Source: Lepidurus packardi
Taxonomy: Eukaryota; Arthropoda; Branchiopoda; Notostraca; Triopsidae
Direction of reading: 5' to 3'
Length of the DNA stretch: 64,000 bases
NCBI GenBank assembly: GCA_023053545.1
Contig: JAKZAN010000007.1
Location: 310,001-374,000 of the forward strand
In this document: positions 1 to 12,741 of the stretch, piece by piece
How positions within the stretch are numbered: position 1 is the first letter of the stretch
Layout of the letters: each line of letters begins with the position of its first letter
The notes under the pieces: generated by a model
What the model saw: only the letters and a program-made list of their open reading frames with translations
The model's database searches: none
Told to the model about the DNA's origin: nothing
Position numbers and translations under genes: made by a program

Positions 1-890
1 ATTTCATGCCAGTTAAAATAAACTGGTATCGCCGCGTGCAACTTGAGACGGAGAAAACTGTCATGGGAGTAAATCCTCCGTTTTTTCCCCCGTGTTTGTA
101 CCCAAAGCATTCTTCGCAACCTTGACTCCTCCGCGGAAAAACAGGTATTTTCCTCCACAATTTTGAAAACAACATATATACTCCAGGGCAGGCGGAAATA
201 TGTCAAGTAGAAGGCATTTCAAGTTTTAAAGAATGACCCGTTGCCCTTGTGTTATACCGCGTCCGTGGTTGTGGCTGCACTCCCGCTATGGGCAAAAGAG
301 AGGCATAAAACGTCGAACGAAAGGAATTCTCCGATCTCAGAAAGTCCCACCCGGAAAGAAAGCCTGGCTGGTACAGTGAAATATCTGCTAACGGCATTCA
401 GAACAACATAACGAACGAAAGTAAAAACAGCCAATCTTGGGTATTTTCTTCTCTTTTCTTAAATCTGATTTTTAAATGACACTAGAACGAATGAAATACG
501 ACGAAAACATTCAGAAGCGAGGAGGAAGACATTTACTCTTCAGAGGCGTAATCTAATTCGCCCCCTCTTAATCAGTAAGTTATAAACTAGTGGGTTTTTG
601 AACAAGATTACATAAGTGCCGTAACAGGCCTCGACTGAGAGCAAGCTACCTATCTTTTAGGGTCCTTCCAATGGCGAATCATGGGATGCTGGAGAAAAAA
701 AAGTTCCGGGATGTGCGGATGGTTTGCAGGTTTATAGACTTGCGTTCCGGATACCCCAGAAAAACGAAGGGGAGTTAAAAAATAAAAAATACAGGGAAAT
801 TTATCCTGCTAGGGGCTGGTTCTGGCAGTCGTAAAAACATCGGTGCTGTGTGCCAAAGAATATTAATAAGGAATTTATATCCTTTGCGTC

Positions 891-1125
<235 letters not shown>

Positions 1126-4100
1126 TTCGCTTTAATTCCGTACACAGAATGGAATATATCGAACTGTCTGCAATTACCTCGCGCCCGCGCAATAAACTAA
1201 GAGCCACACAACAATAAAGCACCGTAAATAGAAATCTACAAAGCAGTTAAGGAGCTCAGATTGTGCAGATTGACAATAGCTAGCCAAGCAATCTACCATA
1301 ATTCGGAGAGATAATACTACAAGCCCGAGAGTTAAGACGCAATCACTGCTTGCTGGTTTCGTTTTAATCATCCTATGTGTAAATCTCGTTGGCAGTCTCG
1401 CAGAACGAGCTCATTGATGGGAAGTTGAGTGGAAGCTCATTCTCATATTCGAACGAGTCATTTTACGCGCCCAACGAGACAGAGTTTACTTATACCGTGT
1501 TCCAATGGCTGCACTGGTGCAATGTTTTTGGCACTCAGTGTGTCAACATGTATATCTTTACACACTGAGTGGAAAAAATATTACACCAGTGCAGTCCGTG
1601 GAACTCGCTATTACACCACTATGGTCATGAACGATTTCTTTCAGCACTCCTTTAACGCTAAACTAGCTGTATGATTGCTCGCGTTACCAGCCTTTTTTTT
1701 ATTTACAAAGGCGGTTTCTTTGGCGTTTATGGTACACTGCAAAAACCGCAAATGAGTGACGGACAGAGCTTCGGTCAGCCCTAGTTATCCCTTGCGTGTA
1801 GCCAACGCAATTACTAACGTACTCGGGTGGATATTTACCTTTTTTCACTGGCCAGTTAAAGAAATGTAACGGACGCCGCGTGATAAATCTGGGCTTGTCG
1901 TGTCGAAAAGTACGAAATGGCTCGCCTTTCGGGGTCTATCCAAGATGAGAAGCAGACACGTACGCAACAGAGAACTGACAATTTGAAATGCTCATGAATG
2001 TCTCTATGGAGAGCCAAACCGCGAAAGATGGCAATTTATTGCTGCAGTCAGTGGTCCCTTCAAAAAACAGAATAATTGACTGGGTTTTTGCTGAGGAAGT
2101 GTAATGGTACTTTTCCTTCGTGAACTTATCCTCGTCTTGCTGTTTTCTACGTCCCAGACACTATAAGAATATTTTATACTTGGCACTCACAGGAGCTGTT
2201 AAGCCACATTACCTCTACCACTAATGGGTTTATAGCACTCATGATATTTAACTTTCCTTGTTTTGCATTTCCTTAGTCTTTTAAGTTTCCTTCCTTACGT
2301 AACCTTTTATTGCGCCGGGTTTTCCATAATCCCCAGCGCGCGCAAAAAAAACGATTGCGTCATCCTTTTTCGTTTTAAGTGCAAAAGACTAATTGCTATG
2401 CTATACTAAACTCTGCAGGATAGAAAGCTCGTAGTTGTGGAAGGACGACTTCACCCCAAAGCTAACACGTACCCTACATCTACCCTTGTCAAGTGGCGCA
2501 GGAACCAAATGAGACGAGAAGCGCAAATGTGAATGAAAAGCGAAGGCGAAAAACGCACCCAAACCGGTACCTGGTACGCACCTTCAACCTGGCGGGGGTA
2601 CTACGCATGTAGACAACCCTAAATTCCACAACTGGATTGCTGCCTTCCGGTTTCTCTCTCCCTTTCCCGTCGATGTTGGTCAGTCCAGGCTCTTTCTTTC
2701 TTGTTCTCTCGCCTCTACGACTTTGACCAGGCCCGACAAATGGATACGGACCTACCGCATCTTATCGGCATTCCAATCACCCAACAATGAAGTTTTCCTT
2801 GAAAAACAGAAAATAATCTAAGATTGGGCTCGCTCAGTGGGCCTTTCTAACCCCCGGACATTCTCCCTTCCAGTAGGTCAAAAACGCACAAGAGAGACCA
2901 TTTTCGGGCTGCTGGCTTACAGGGAGGGTCACTGGGAGCAATGCTGGTCTGAGCGTCACATGGCAGCCATTTACCAAGGTAAAAGACCTTATGAATGAAG
3001 AAAAGGGCGCGAAAGGCATCGGAATAAGCAGGCTCATGCCTTTCCTTGCCAAACGAAGGACAAATGTGACTAGACATGCACAAGTCGAATACGAGGGAAT
3101 TCCCTGCGTAAGGCATGCTAAAGAGAAATGTTGATTTCACAAGAGTGAAATCATGACGCATTTCCCCAACACCCCTTTTCCCGTCTAGACTTGTTAAGGC
3201 TAATGCTTCCTTGCACCCTTGAACACCCCCCCCCCCCCTTCCTCCTTATATCGGAAGACAATTTTCTACATCCTAGAGGCATGTCTCGGCGAGATAGACA
3301 GAGAGGGAAAGGAAGGGAAAGAGATAAAAAAAAGACGGAAAATGTATCTATGTACGTGTCACACACTTCCCAACACCCCTGTGGGGGTTATAGTCAACTT
3401 CCCCCTTCGTTTGTCTGTCTCGATACAGGTCTGGACGGATTCAAGAGGCAGGCCTATGCATTTTCCACTCACTACAGGATAATTTGGTAGCCCAAAGTGC
3501 CCAGCCGATGGTGAGACCAGAGACATTGCAATTTTCATTCATGCAGCAAATACGAAGCTAGACATGTCTGGGCCCTAGGTATACCAGACTGACGGATAAG
3601 TCGCCCTAACCCACGTACCATCGTGAGACCCGCGCCACCCCTTGTTACAAGGACAGATTGGAGAATTTTTAACTGGACTTGGATTTCCAAAGACAACCGG
3701 CCGATTTTGTAAGTCTTTTCATGTACTGAATTTGTTCCAAGAATCAGTGCCTGGGGAAACTCGAAACTCTTTCGGGCATCACAACTGCCTTAACCGTCAG
3801 AACGTCTACTCAACACCGCAATTTACCCACACAAGTTCCTCTGATGCAGATGGACAGCCATGGATGATACTGCATCTGCTAGCATTCGTTGATAATGAAA
3901 TGAATTCGAGCGATACAGGAGAACGAAGACAATACCACTGCGGGTTTTTCCTAGTGTCTTGGGTTTCAGAACGACTACGAGTATGTTTTCATAGCACAAC
4001 TCTTGTATCGCTGGAGAGTTCTATACATAAACATGACATGACTCTACTACTACACAAGGTCAATTTGGAGCGACAGCTTTTGGAATGCACGGTTTACGTC

Positions 4101-5151
4101 ACTAGCCGGGTAGGAAAGAGTTGTCTTCTTGAACAAGTCACATGTCAGGACGTAGAATAAATGCCATTCAGTAGGCTGCTAATCGTCTAACAATGTACGT
4201 AGATTCAGCGAACCGTTCCTTTCAACGCTTGGCTAGATCTACGTCTAGTCAAGTCGCGTGTACATCCGAGTAAAGCTAACCCATTCAGTTTTAGCCTGTC
4301 CTGATCTGGTTGCAGTCACGATTGCAAAATGTCCCTATTGTCTAGTTATTAACAGTAAACGCAAGAATAAACAAGCTATGACAAAAACATGAAAAAATCC
4401 TTGAAAGCCACCACGAACATACCAAAAAGGCAGCTGTTCTAGTCTTCAGCTTAAATCAAATTACATTCTCGACAGAAATAAGATAGTCTCAATTTATTAG
4501 AAAAGTACAACTATGCGTTAAAGCAGTCGGGTAGCGTTAAAAACAAGATCCAAGAATCCAAGAACCGTACCGAGCACGACAGCCGAAGCAAATATCCCAA
4601 AGTGAGAACTTGCCATTTCAGGATAAGCAAGAGGCTGCCGACAAAACTAGGCAAGATGACAAAACAAGTTAAAAATTTGAAAAAAAAATATACTGAACTT
4701 AGCCGGGTTAGTATAGAGAAAAGCACGTAGTTACAGGAATGTTAGGAACATTTCGAATGCATATCACGGCGTTCAACAACAGTGATTGCAATATTTCCCT
4801 AACGCGAGAGTCAGCCAGTTCAGACTGGACACATGAGGTCACTCAAACATCGATTCCTCCTTTATTTTCTTCCCACTTAAAGGGCAATAGCCACCAAAAA
4901 ACAAAGTTGTCTTATAAAAAGGAGTAAAAAATCTAGGTCCCAGTTGTATGTGTCTTTTATCATACGCAAAAATAAAAACTTTGCTATTTAAGAACATAAG
5001 AATCTAAAATTCAAATCGTGCATTTTTGCCATTGGCCCCATGCGGTCACGTGGTGCTGTGACGTCACGTTTGGGGAACCGCGGGACATGGGCGCACCGCA
5101 CCTGTGTTTGGTGTATACCAAGTGTCGAAGTGAGATCCCTAAACGAGTAAA

Positions 5152-5376
5152 ATGTCACAAGATTCCGAAGAAAGTGAGTATTTTGATACAAGCCACATTC
5201 TAGAGGATGAAGGGACGGAATCTCACGAGTTTTTTAGCGTTTCTGTGCCAAAAATTTAAGGTGCTCAGCCCTACTACTTTCAGCTACAGAAGAAGCGGAA
5301 GCTTTCCAATGTGGCTGATTTGCCGGCAACGAGAGAGCCAAATGTAATTGAAGATTCTGGTGTTTCTGACTGGTAA
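5152..5376 (+). pseudogene. Decayed reading frame with a P2X7-like zinc-domain flavour
   Basis: Starting at the ATG at 5152, one frame reads an acidic Ser/Glu-rich N-terminus, hits a TAA at 5257-5259, and continues in the same frame with a QPYYFQ-containing basic segment, then VIEDSGVSDW and a second TAA at 5374-5376. An acidic leader, a PY-F motif and a terminal S-x-W are reminiscent of the arthropod multicopy family carrying the P2X7-like intracellular zinc-binding domain, where the W is followed by a Cys-rich module. That module is absent here. The family assignment is by memory of its layout and is tentative. What is seen directly is a biased, protein-like frame broken by one stop, which suggests an old duplicated or mobile gene fragment. 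Confidence 0.35.
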
Positions 5377-6964
5377 CTTTACTATAAAACATCATGTGCT
5401 TCGACAATACCAGGAAAGGGACGTAACAGTGCTTGTGGCAACTATTGCCCGAAATCCCATTGCTAACTACCTATCTATTCTCAAATTGACCTTCGGTGAA
5501 ATATTCACCACAGAGATTATACCCAAGCAGTTTTTGGGTCCACAAATCAACCCTAGCCCTTTGCACTTGAAAACATTATTGCCGTCTTCTTTCTGCGTTT
5601 TTGGGGAAATATACATCCCTACATCAGATCTTCCACTGTTATTATAATCGTAAGCAACACAATAGCTACCACAATGGTTATTTGTCTTTGATGGCAGCTT
5701 ACTTACCAATTTTTCCGCTAAAACTCAGAAAGCACAGAGGAAGCCTAACATAGCCAGTGCACACAAAGCGCCCATAAGACACACCTCTAACGCTCTTCCC
5801 CGACGACGTCACGGTTTTCGCGGTGGGAAAATGCCACAACTTCGCAATTCAAAAAGGGCTAGCCAGAAAAACTTGAAACAAATTCTTTTGTACTTGGAAT
5901 AAGTGTACAATAAGAATCCATCCAAATATCGATATGCGATGTCGGAGTCTGTTGCTTTTTAAGATATTCCTATCTTCCGTCGATTGAGAGCGGATTTTTC
6001 TAAAAAAAGATTGTCAGGAAAGAAACCGGTCAACATATGCGACTCTGACTAACGAAGTACGCCATCATCAAGAGTACTCTACGTTCTTCTTTTATGTCGT
6101 CTTGCAACCGTCTACAGAAACTACAACACGTGTACAAGAACAAAAGTACGGGGTTCTCCTCGTCGTCACAATGGCAAGATTCCAAGTAATTTTCTTCCCA
6201 TGGAAGAAAAAAAAAACACTTGCTGTTGCCCAAACTTCCCAAACTTGTCTAAAAACTAACCTCCATATGACGCAAAGAAACTTAACAGCTATGCAATCCA
6301 TCTAAATTACGTACCCAAATAGTTAAGTTCTGGTGGATGGAAAAAGAAAATCCAAGCGAAGAAGCAATGTTTGGTTGTTTTCCGTGTCCCAAAACGTAAA
6401 GTGGACGGTGCCTAAAACCCGAGTAATGCGACCGAGGACACCAACTTGGTATGAGCGTATTTCCTTTCCGACAACTAGTTTTGTAAAAGTAGTCAGGATC
6501 CTGTTTTGCACATACTGACAGACATTGACAGCTACCTCGATAATGACTGTTTCGGACGCCAAAATAGAAACCCAAACTCAGCTGCAAGTGACGAGAACTT
6601 GCCAGGTTGGTTTCAAACACAATAATGTCTTTAAATGCCATGAAGTGTCTAGTATCAAACGGGGCGGGCGTTCAGCCCACGTTATTTACGGCTTTCCCAT
6701 TAATTGTTGTGTGGAAAAAATCTCGGCAAAAATGATCAATCCACAGTTCTTCTTTTTTGAAGCAGTTAATCCCTCCTACAGTTCGTGGGAGGGTGGAGAA
6801 GGTTCTTAACGATAGCTGAAGATCGCGAGCATTAAAACTGAAGGCAGGGTGGCGGAAAAAGAAGATAGTAGATGGACGGGCGTTAGGTTAAGGGGGAGGG
6901 GGGGGGCTTGTTCTTCGCCATTGGTCGTGCGTCAGGCGGGGACAAGGGGCCACAGCAGCCCGCG

Positions 6965-7004
6965 TAAATAAAACCCCATCTTCCATCATCCCTTGCTCTC
7001 AGTA
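6965..7004 (+). promoter_or_regulatory. Candidate TATA box and initiator
   Basis: TAAATAAAA at 6965-6973 lies about 30 bases before an arthropod-type initiator TCAGTA at 6999-7004. That spacing matches a TATA-Inr core promoter. It would give a 5' leader of about 220 bases before the proposed ATG at 7222. No transcript evidence is available. Confidence 0.5.
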
Positions 7005-7221
7005 CATTCTCAACAAGCAAAAGCGCGAGAAATCACTACTGAGATTCAAATTGTTAACTTGTGTACTTAGTGCACTGTAATATCGGTGGTAACGAAACCA
7101 GTCCATTTTGACACGTTTAGCCAGTCAAATATTCCAGAAATAAGAGCCATAACCCCAGATAATAGTATCCGTTCTGAATTTTTTGTGGGTGTAAATGCTG
7201 ATATTGGCCCAAGTGACTAAA

Positions 7222-10200
7222 ATGGGGCAACTAACCTGGACACCGGTTTGCTTGCTAATTGTTTCTACATTGGTTATGGCCCGTTGCTTGCCTACTGTTC
7301 CTCGTCATCGTCATCATGCTTCGTTACACCAGCATGCTGCCACCTTAGCTGCAGCCGCAGGTATCGGAGGATCAGCATCAATGACAGACTGGAAGCCTAC
7401 CTTGGAAGCCCGGACTATGGTCACTAACGCGAACGACAACCAACACTTGGCTGATCTCGACGCTGGCTTGGGTCAAGTCTCCCCCGTCAGAGCTGATTCT
7501 CCCCCCACAACCCCTTCCACGGAAGCCCTGGCTGCCGAATACCAGCGCGCTCACCGCAAAAAGTAAGTCAAGTTTACATCCATAATCAAGTCCACCTTAC
7601 AGATCCAAATCAGCTTTTGTGTCACCAAAGTTCCAGATCATGGTCATTAATCGTGTCTTTTTTTTTATTTTGCCCCATTCTTAAAAATTCACCAAGTAGC
7701 AGACCAGGGAAAGGGAACAGGTAAGCGAATGGGAGTTTTCCGATTATTGCGTCATACTAGAGTGTGCAACCTCCTCCCAACCTGCCGTGCCGTGTAGCAA
7801 TCCGCATCAATCTGCATGTCTCGCACGTAAACGTCCCACATATTAATATACTGGCCAGGGACAGGGACATATTCGCCGCGTCGAGCGCTTATACAACTTT
7901 ATTTATAGTTAAAAAGTTTTCAAAGTGGCGAGAAAGTCGTGCGAGCTCTTTCCCAACTAGCGCAAAGACCCAGTCTGCTTCCTAGACGCAATCAATCAGA
8001 TCCCCCTGCACATTAGTCAAATGCGGTTTGGCGCGCTTCACTGGGTCATAGAATACAACAACGCAGATGACTTTCAGACCCCCGGCAAAAACTATACCGT
8101 TCAACTGGGTGTACGGCCAAAAAGAATCGAAAATTTGACCGTCCGCCACAAAAAAATAATAAAATAATAATAATGAAAAAACACTCGCGTTAAATTTAGA
8201 GCCTCCCCTTGAACTGTCTGCAGGCACGTCTGCGAGCAGCCTACGAAATAAACAAGGCGCACAAGCGCAGCGGACTTGCTCAAAAATGACAAAAGCCATG
8301 AAAAAGCCAAAGCTTTTAATAGACACTAAAAAGGGATACGACCCGCAGGAGCTAGCATTTTGCTGTAATCTCATCGCTTTTTTTTCTTCCAGTGTAGGCT
8401 GAGGACAATTTATCAACTTGTTTGGACGCAATTATAATGGGGCTCATGTACTGCCAAGACAAAACTACTTTTCCAGTATTTCACTGAGGACAGTTTGTAA
8501 TTTTGAATGGCGCCCTTTTGCGAGCGACATTTTTCGTTATCTCATTTTAATTTCTGTTTTGTAGAGCTGAGTAACTTTCTAGTAGGAAGATACAAACCGT
8601 CTCACTTTGCTCTTACCTTTGCGACTGTTCCAAGTCCGACATAAGACGACCATGAGCAGTGGTGTCTTGGATCGAATCCAAAATGTGTATATCACCTGCA
8701 TCTCTTGTCGTTTCTCAGAAACAAACGAGGACAAGGGTGACATAGAATATATGCTTGTGGTATGAGCCACAGAGGATGGGTTTGCTTTTCGAACCTTTGG
8801 ACACGTTGGATGAGACGGATTTGGATGCACTGAACCGAAAGATGCTGTAGGAAATCATACGAATTAACGATCTACGGAAAAACTATATGACTCCGTGATA
8901 CCATATCACGTCAATGGTCTAGCGTTAAAAAGTGTCCCTCATATTTGACGCAAGTCAATGCAAGCCGACACCACTTGTCGGTTTTCGGTGCCTGAACCCG
9001 TGTAAAAAATACTCCTCAATCTACCCTGTTCTAGACAAACAGGGCAATAGCCAGCTGCGTCACGTGTCTTCTTGCAAGCATTGACACCGGATCTTGCCAT
9101 GTATGAAAAGCACGTCAGAGCAAAAGAATTACGAGCATTGAAGCCAAGCAATAGTCAGTCTGCATCTTAAGCGATGGTACAATTACACCAAGGACGACTG
9201 GCTTGACACCAAGAGTATACAAAACAGCTAATTACACGGAGGAATCACGCATGGCGTGTCCTCCAATACGGCTTGCCAATACTACTCCCGAAATGGTCCG
9301 ACAATTTCTCTGCTTACCGTTACAGATATAACTGCGCACATGCTAAAATCTGTTCTTTCTGGTAGGGGAAAAACGAGGGTTCACGCGAACCCTAACCAGA
9401 TCTACCAGTTTAAATCAAGCTTTTTACCAGTTTAAATCAAGATATCCTAGCTAAAACTCCCCTGAACGCAAATTGTTTCTCCTTTTCGGGAAATTTGAAA
9501 CATACACTTATTAAAATCGCAGAGGGATAACACTAGATAACTTAAGGTATTAAGATAACTAGATAACAATAGATAACTTAAACTCTAAAGGTAAATTCAA
9601 GTCCAATAAGGAAATACGAGTATCGGATTGATTGAATCAAACCTAACGCGCCACGTAGCGTATAAGCTCAACATGTGAACTTGAGCTGGTCAACGTCAAC
9701 CTAGTCCTCATTGAGCTCTTCTATTTCAAAATTCAGAGGCATGCAACGAATGAGATCCTGAGATAAAGCGAAACCTTCCGTGTTTTTTCAGCATTTGTGA
9801 ATGACGTCTACGGAAAAGTGTCCTCTTAGCAAGTTACCGATTCATTGTAAGTCTCTGGTTATTTTTACCTTTTATGACACCGTTTCACCGCACCGCCAAA
9901 AGTTCCTTGGTTTTTAGCAGGGTATTGACGACTGAAATCTTCCAGTAATGTACAACGCGCCAAGTTTAGACTTGTCGGAAGGACTGCACGAAAAAAGAAC
10001 GCTATAGTGTAGGTCATTTCGACATCAACCTCAACTCTTGTGAAAGCAGATGCAGGGTGACGGACCCTAAAAGCCGTCGTAAACTCGGTTTGGCAATAAT
10101 TAGCCAATTTCGAGAAGGAACGCCTCCATAGCGTAGGGTCCTTCCAACCAATACAAGGTGGGCCGGGACATTTCGCTTCCTTTCTATAATGAACCGCCAA

Positions 10201-12741
10201 GAGCGGCCCTACGAGGTTAAAATCAAAGAAACAAAAAATGAGGATCCCAGAATGTGTTAAAGTAATGTTCTTTGAAACGGTTAAAAGCGTCCTTTGTGAC
10301 TTTAGCATTTTACAGCTTTCCATAAATGTGAAGTAACTTGCATATATTTACTCTGCTTTTCCCCCAAGTCATTCGTTTACTTAGCAAATCCTATTCTTGA
10401 ATTTTAGCCATAGATTCTTAAGCATTTAGCAATTCATAAAAAAACGACCAATCTTTCGACTTGGACAGGTTTCAGTGTCATACGTTTCGCTTTTAATTTG
10501 TTGTTACGGTTTGTTACTTTGGTTATTGTCGTCAAACTTGGAATAGGACAGGAAAGAGCCATTGTATATTGCTAAGCAACGATGACGAAAATTACCCAGA
10601 CAATTGTTTTTGGCGTGACCCAGAAAGCAGTTAAACCATTAGTTAGTATCGGGTCCGGGACAGTTTGGTGGTCCCATATTACCCAAATCTCCCGGAAAGC
10701 GGGCATCATTATTTGTTTTGGCAGATAAATCGCGTCTTTCTCTAGCTCCCCTGTTTATGCGTCTGCTAGGGCAATAGAAACAAAAATACGAGACAGAGAA
10801 GACTTGGCAAGCCTTGAGCTAGCACATGTATTTTGGCAAGGGGCATTGGACAGTGAAAATATGTTTTGACTTGACGAGGAAAGCAACTATTTCAAATTAG
10901 CTTCTCGGTTGCCAAAAACCAGTTGTTAAACAGTGATTGTCTATCACTTGCACCTCAAGATCTGCGTGCATTCTAAACATCAAACTAACTCCGTTTTCGT
11001 GCCTACAAGCTGCACAAAAACAGTCCGTGTAATGATCCTTTGATTGGGACATGCTTTCTATATTAGTTTGATTTAACTGCGGGATGATACAAAAAAGCAC
11101 GCCTTATTGTTTTTGCATAACTGTATACCCTCGAGCGGAATAAAATAAGGTTTGTCTTCTTTCCAGGCAAAAGGAAGCACGTTTGAAAGAAATACAACGC
11201 ACCATTATGGAGATATTGAACGTCCAAGAACGACCTACAATGAATTCCTCCTACGTGTTACAAGGACAGCGAATCAAAGAAATCTATGACAAAGTATACG
11301 TTAATTCTACCAACAGTCAACCCACTTTCCACAACTTCTTACCGTCATGTAAGCTATCGTGCAGCGAAAAGCATTTATTACAAGCCAAGTAAATGTGCTG
11401 ATCAACACTCTTATATTATTTTCTGTAGGTGAAATGCCCCGCAACACAGACGACGAGATGTGGAACTCAGCCCAACATTACCACCTCTACTTTGACTTAA
11501 GCTCTCTGATTGCCCATTCTGGAAGTAATCTTTACATCCTCTCAGCGAAATTGAAGCTGCTCAAGTTAAGCGAAGGCGATGCCTTTAAAAAGGACGGAGA
11601 ACCATGCTTGGAAACCATACTTGCAAACAGACCAACTATAACTGACCTGGCATCGGATGATGAACGTGTCCGGGTTACGGTCCACCAGTACACCAAGCCG
11701 ATAAAGAAAGGAAAAGGTGTGTATTCGCAAAATTTTTGAGTCTTTCCACTTAACAAAAACAAACACTAACACACTTCTGTTTCCAAAATGGGCAAACAGC
11801 GTCCAAAACAAAGATCATGGACTCACAGATGGTGCCATCTCGCGGCGATAGTCTTATGGAATTTAATGTCCGTAACGCAATAAGGCAATGGGCGCCAAGC
11901 GCGAACAACAGAGATCGGAATTTTGGGTTCCTGGTAGAAGTCGAGGATACAGAAAAGCATAGACGTCCTGCGGCAGCCTTTTTCCTTAAACGAGACTGCG
12001 TCAACAAAGGTAATGTTTCCTTAATTCCATTATTGACTTATGTGAATTTACCATTACCTTTTAGCAGGAAAAGAAGTGAGACTAGCTGAAGATAAAACCA
12101 CCACTTTGCCAGTCTTGGAGATCAGTACTTTGGAATACCCAGATACTAAAACGTCTCTTGAAAACCTCCAAAGTTCGAACTTGAATTCACATAAGAATAT
12201 CCCAAATCCGAGAAAACGCAAAACGGAATCCCAACCTGATCGTAACTCGAACATCAGAGAAGATGAACCAATTTTACTAGAGACGGTAGACGACCCGGAT
12301 GACGCTTTGGATGATGATAGCAATCCCATTCTTCCAACTAAGATGCAGCATATGTTTCGACATGGTTTCCACTCCGATTCCAATTCGGAAGTGGCAGACA
12401 GCGTTGTTATCGTGCCTCGTCGTCATCTTGCTCCGCAGCCAAAAAACGGCCAAACTCGCGACCGCCTCTTTGGCGAGTCGCAACAACACAATTCCCCTAC
12501 GGTCCAGACCCCACAACCCACTCTCCTCGCCGCCGAAATAAGGGAGTCACCTCTAGCAACTCTAGCAACACTGGAAGACATAGACTTCATGGGAAGCGAG
12601 GACAACGACGACGACTCCGAGCCAAGCAACAGCAGGATCTTCCACAGAGAGCCCGCTAATATTTTTATCAGGCGGCTAATTCTGAGTGGATTACACATGC
12701 AATCAGATGGCGATCGAAAGTTAATTAGCCTTTCTACTTAA
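7222..12741 (+). CDS. Secreted protein with TGF-beta propeptide domain but no cystine-knot ligand
   Basis: Five exons join in phase: 7222-7562, 11167-11348, 11429-11716, 11800-12009 and 12065-12741, giving 565 aa. All introns are GT-AG and the first is 3.6 kb. I chose the ATG at 7222 over the in-frame one at 7195 because of its AAA context and because a signal peptide (hydrophobic core VCLLIVSTLVM) follows at once. Residues ~115-340 look like a TGF-beta propeptide: an amphipathic LKEIQRTIMEIL helix with LNVQERP, the strand YHLYFDLSSL (192-201), a SAKLKLLKL segment, and DSLMEFNVRNAIRQW (287-301) followed by FGFLVEVED. In this superfamily that domain cages a C-terminal cystine-knot hormone. Here the last exon (residues ~341-565) has no cysteine at all, is acidic and low-complexity, and has a basic RKRK site near 390 that a proprotein convertase could cut. 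A divergent family member such as Drosophila anachronism is a possible relative, which I cannot confirm. Confidence 0.8.
7563..11166. other. Long first intron (3.6 kb) of the propeptide gene
   Basis: Donor GTAAGT follows codon 113 and acceptor TTCCAG precedes the second exon. Inside are a 17-base direct repeat (TACCAGTTTAAATCAAG, near 9402 and 9427) and a cluster of AGATAACTTA-like words (about 9530-9590). Minus-strand open frames at 7982-8431 and 9865-10323 show no domain and are treated as chance. An intron this long beside 50-80 bp introns often holds regulatory DNA, but nothing specific is recognisable. Confidence 0.7.

Noticed and set aside
3642..4160. 172-codon plus-strand frame
   Set aside because: No domain, signal peptide, splice context or composition bias; a frame this long is expected by chance over this much sequence.
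7982..8431. 149-codon minus-strand frame in the same intron
   Set aside because: Random-looking composition and no family resemblance.
9865..10323. 152-codon minus-strand frame inside the long intron
   Set aside because: No recognisable motif; probably a chance frame.
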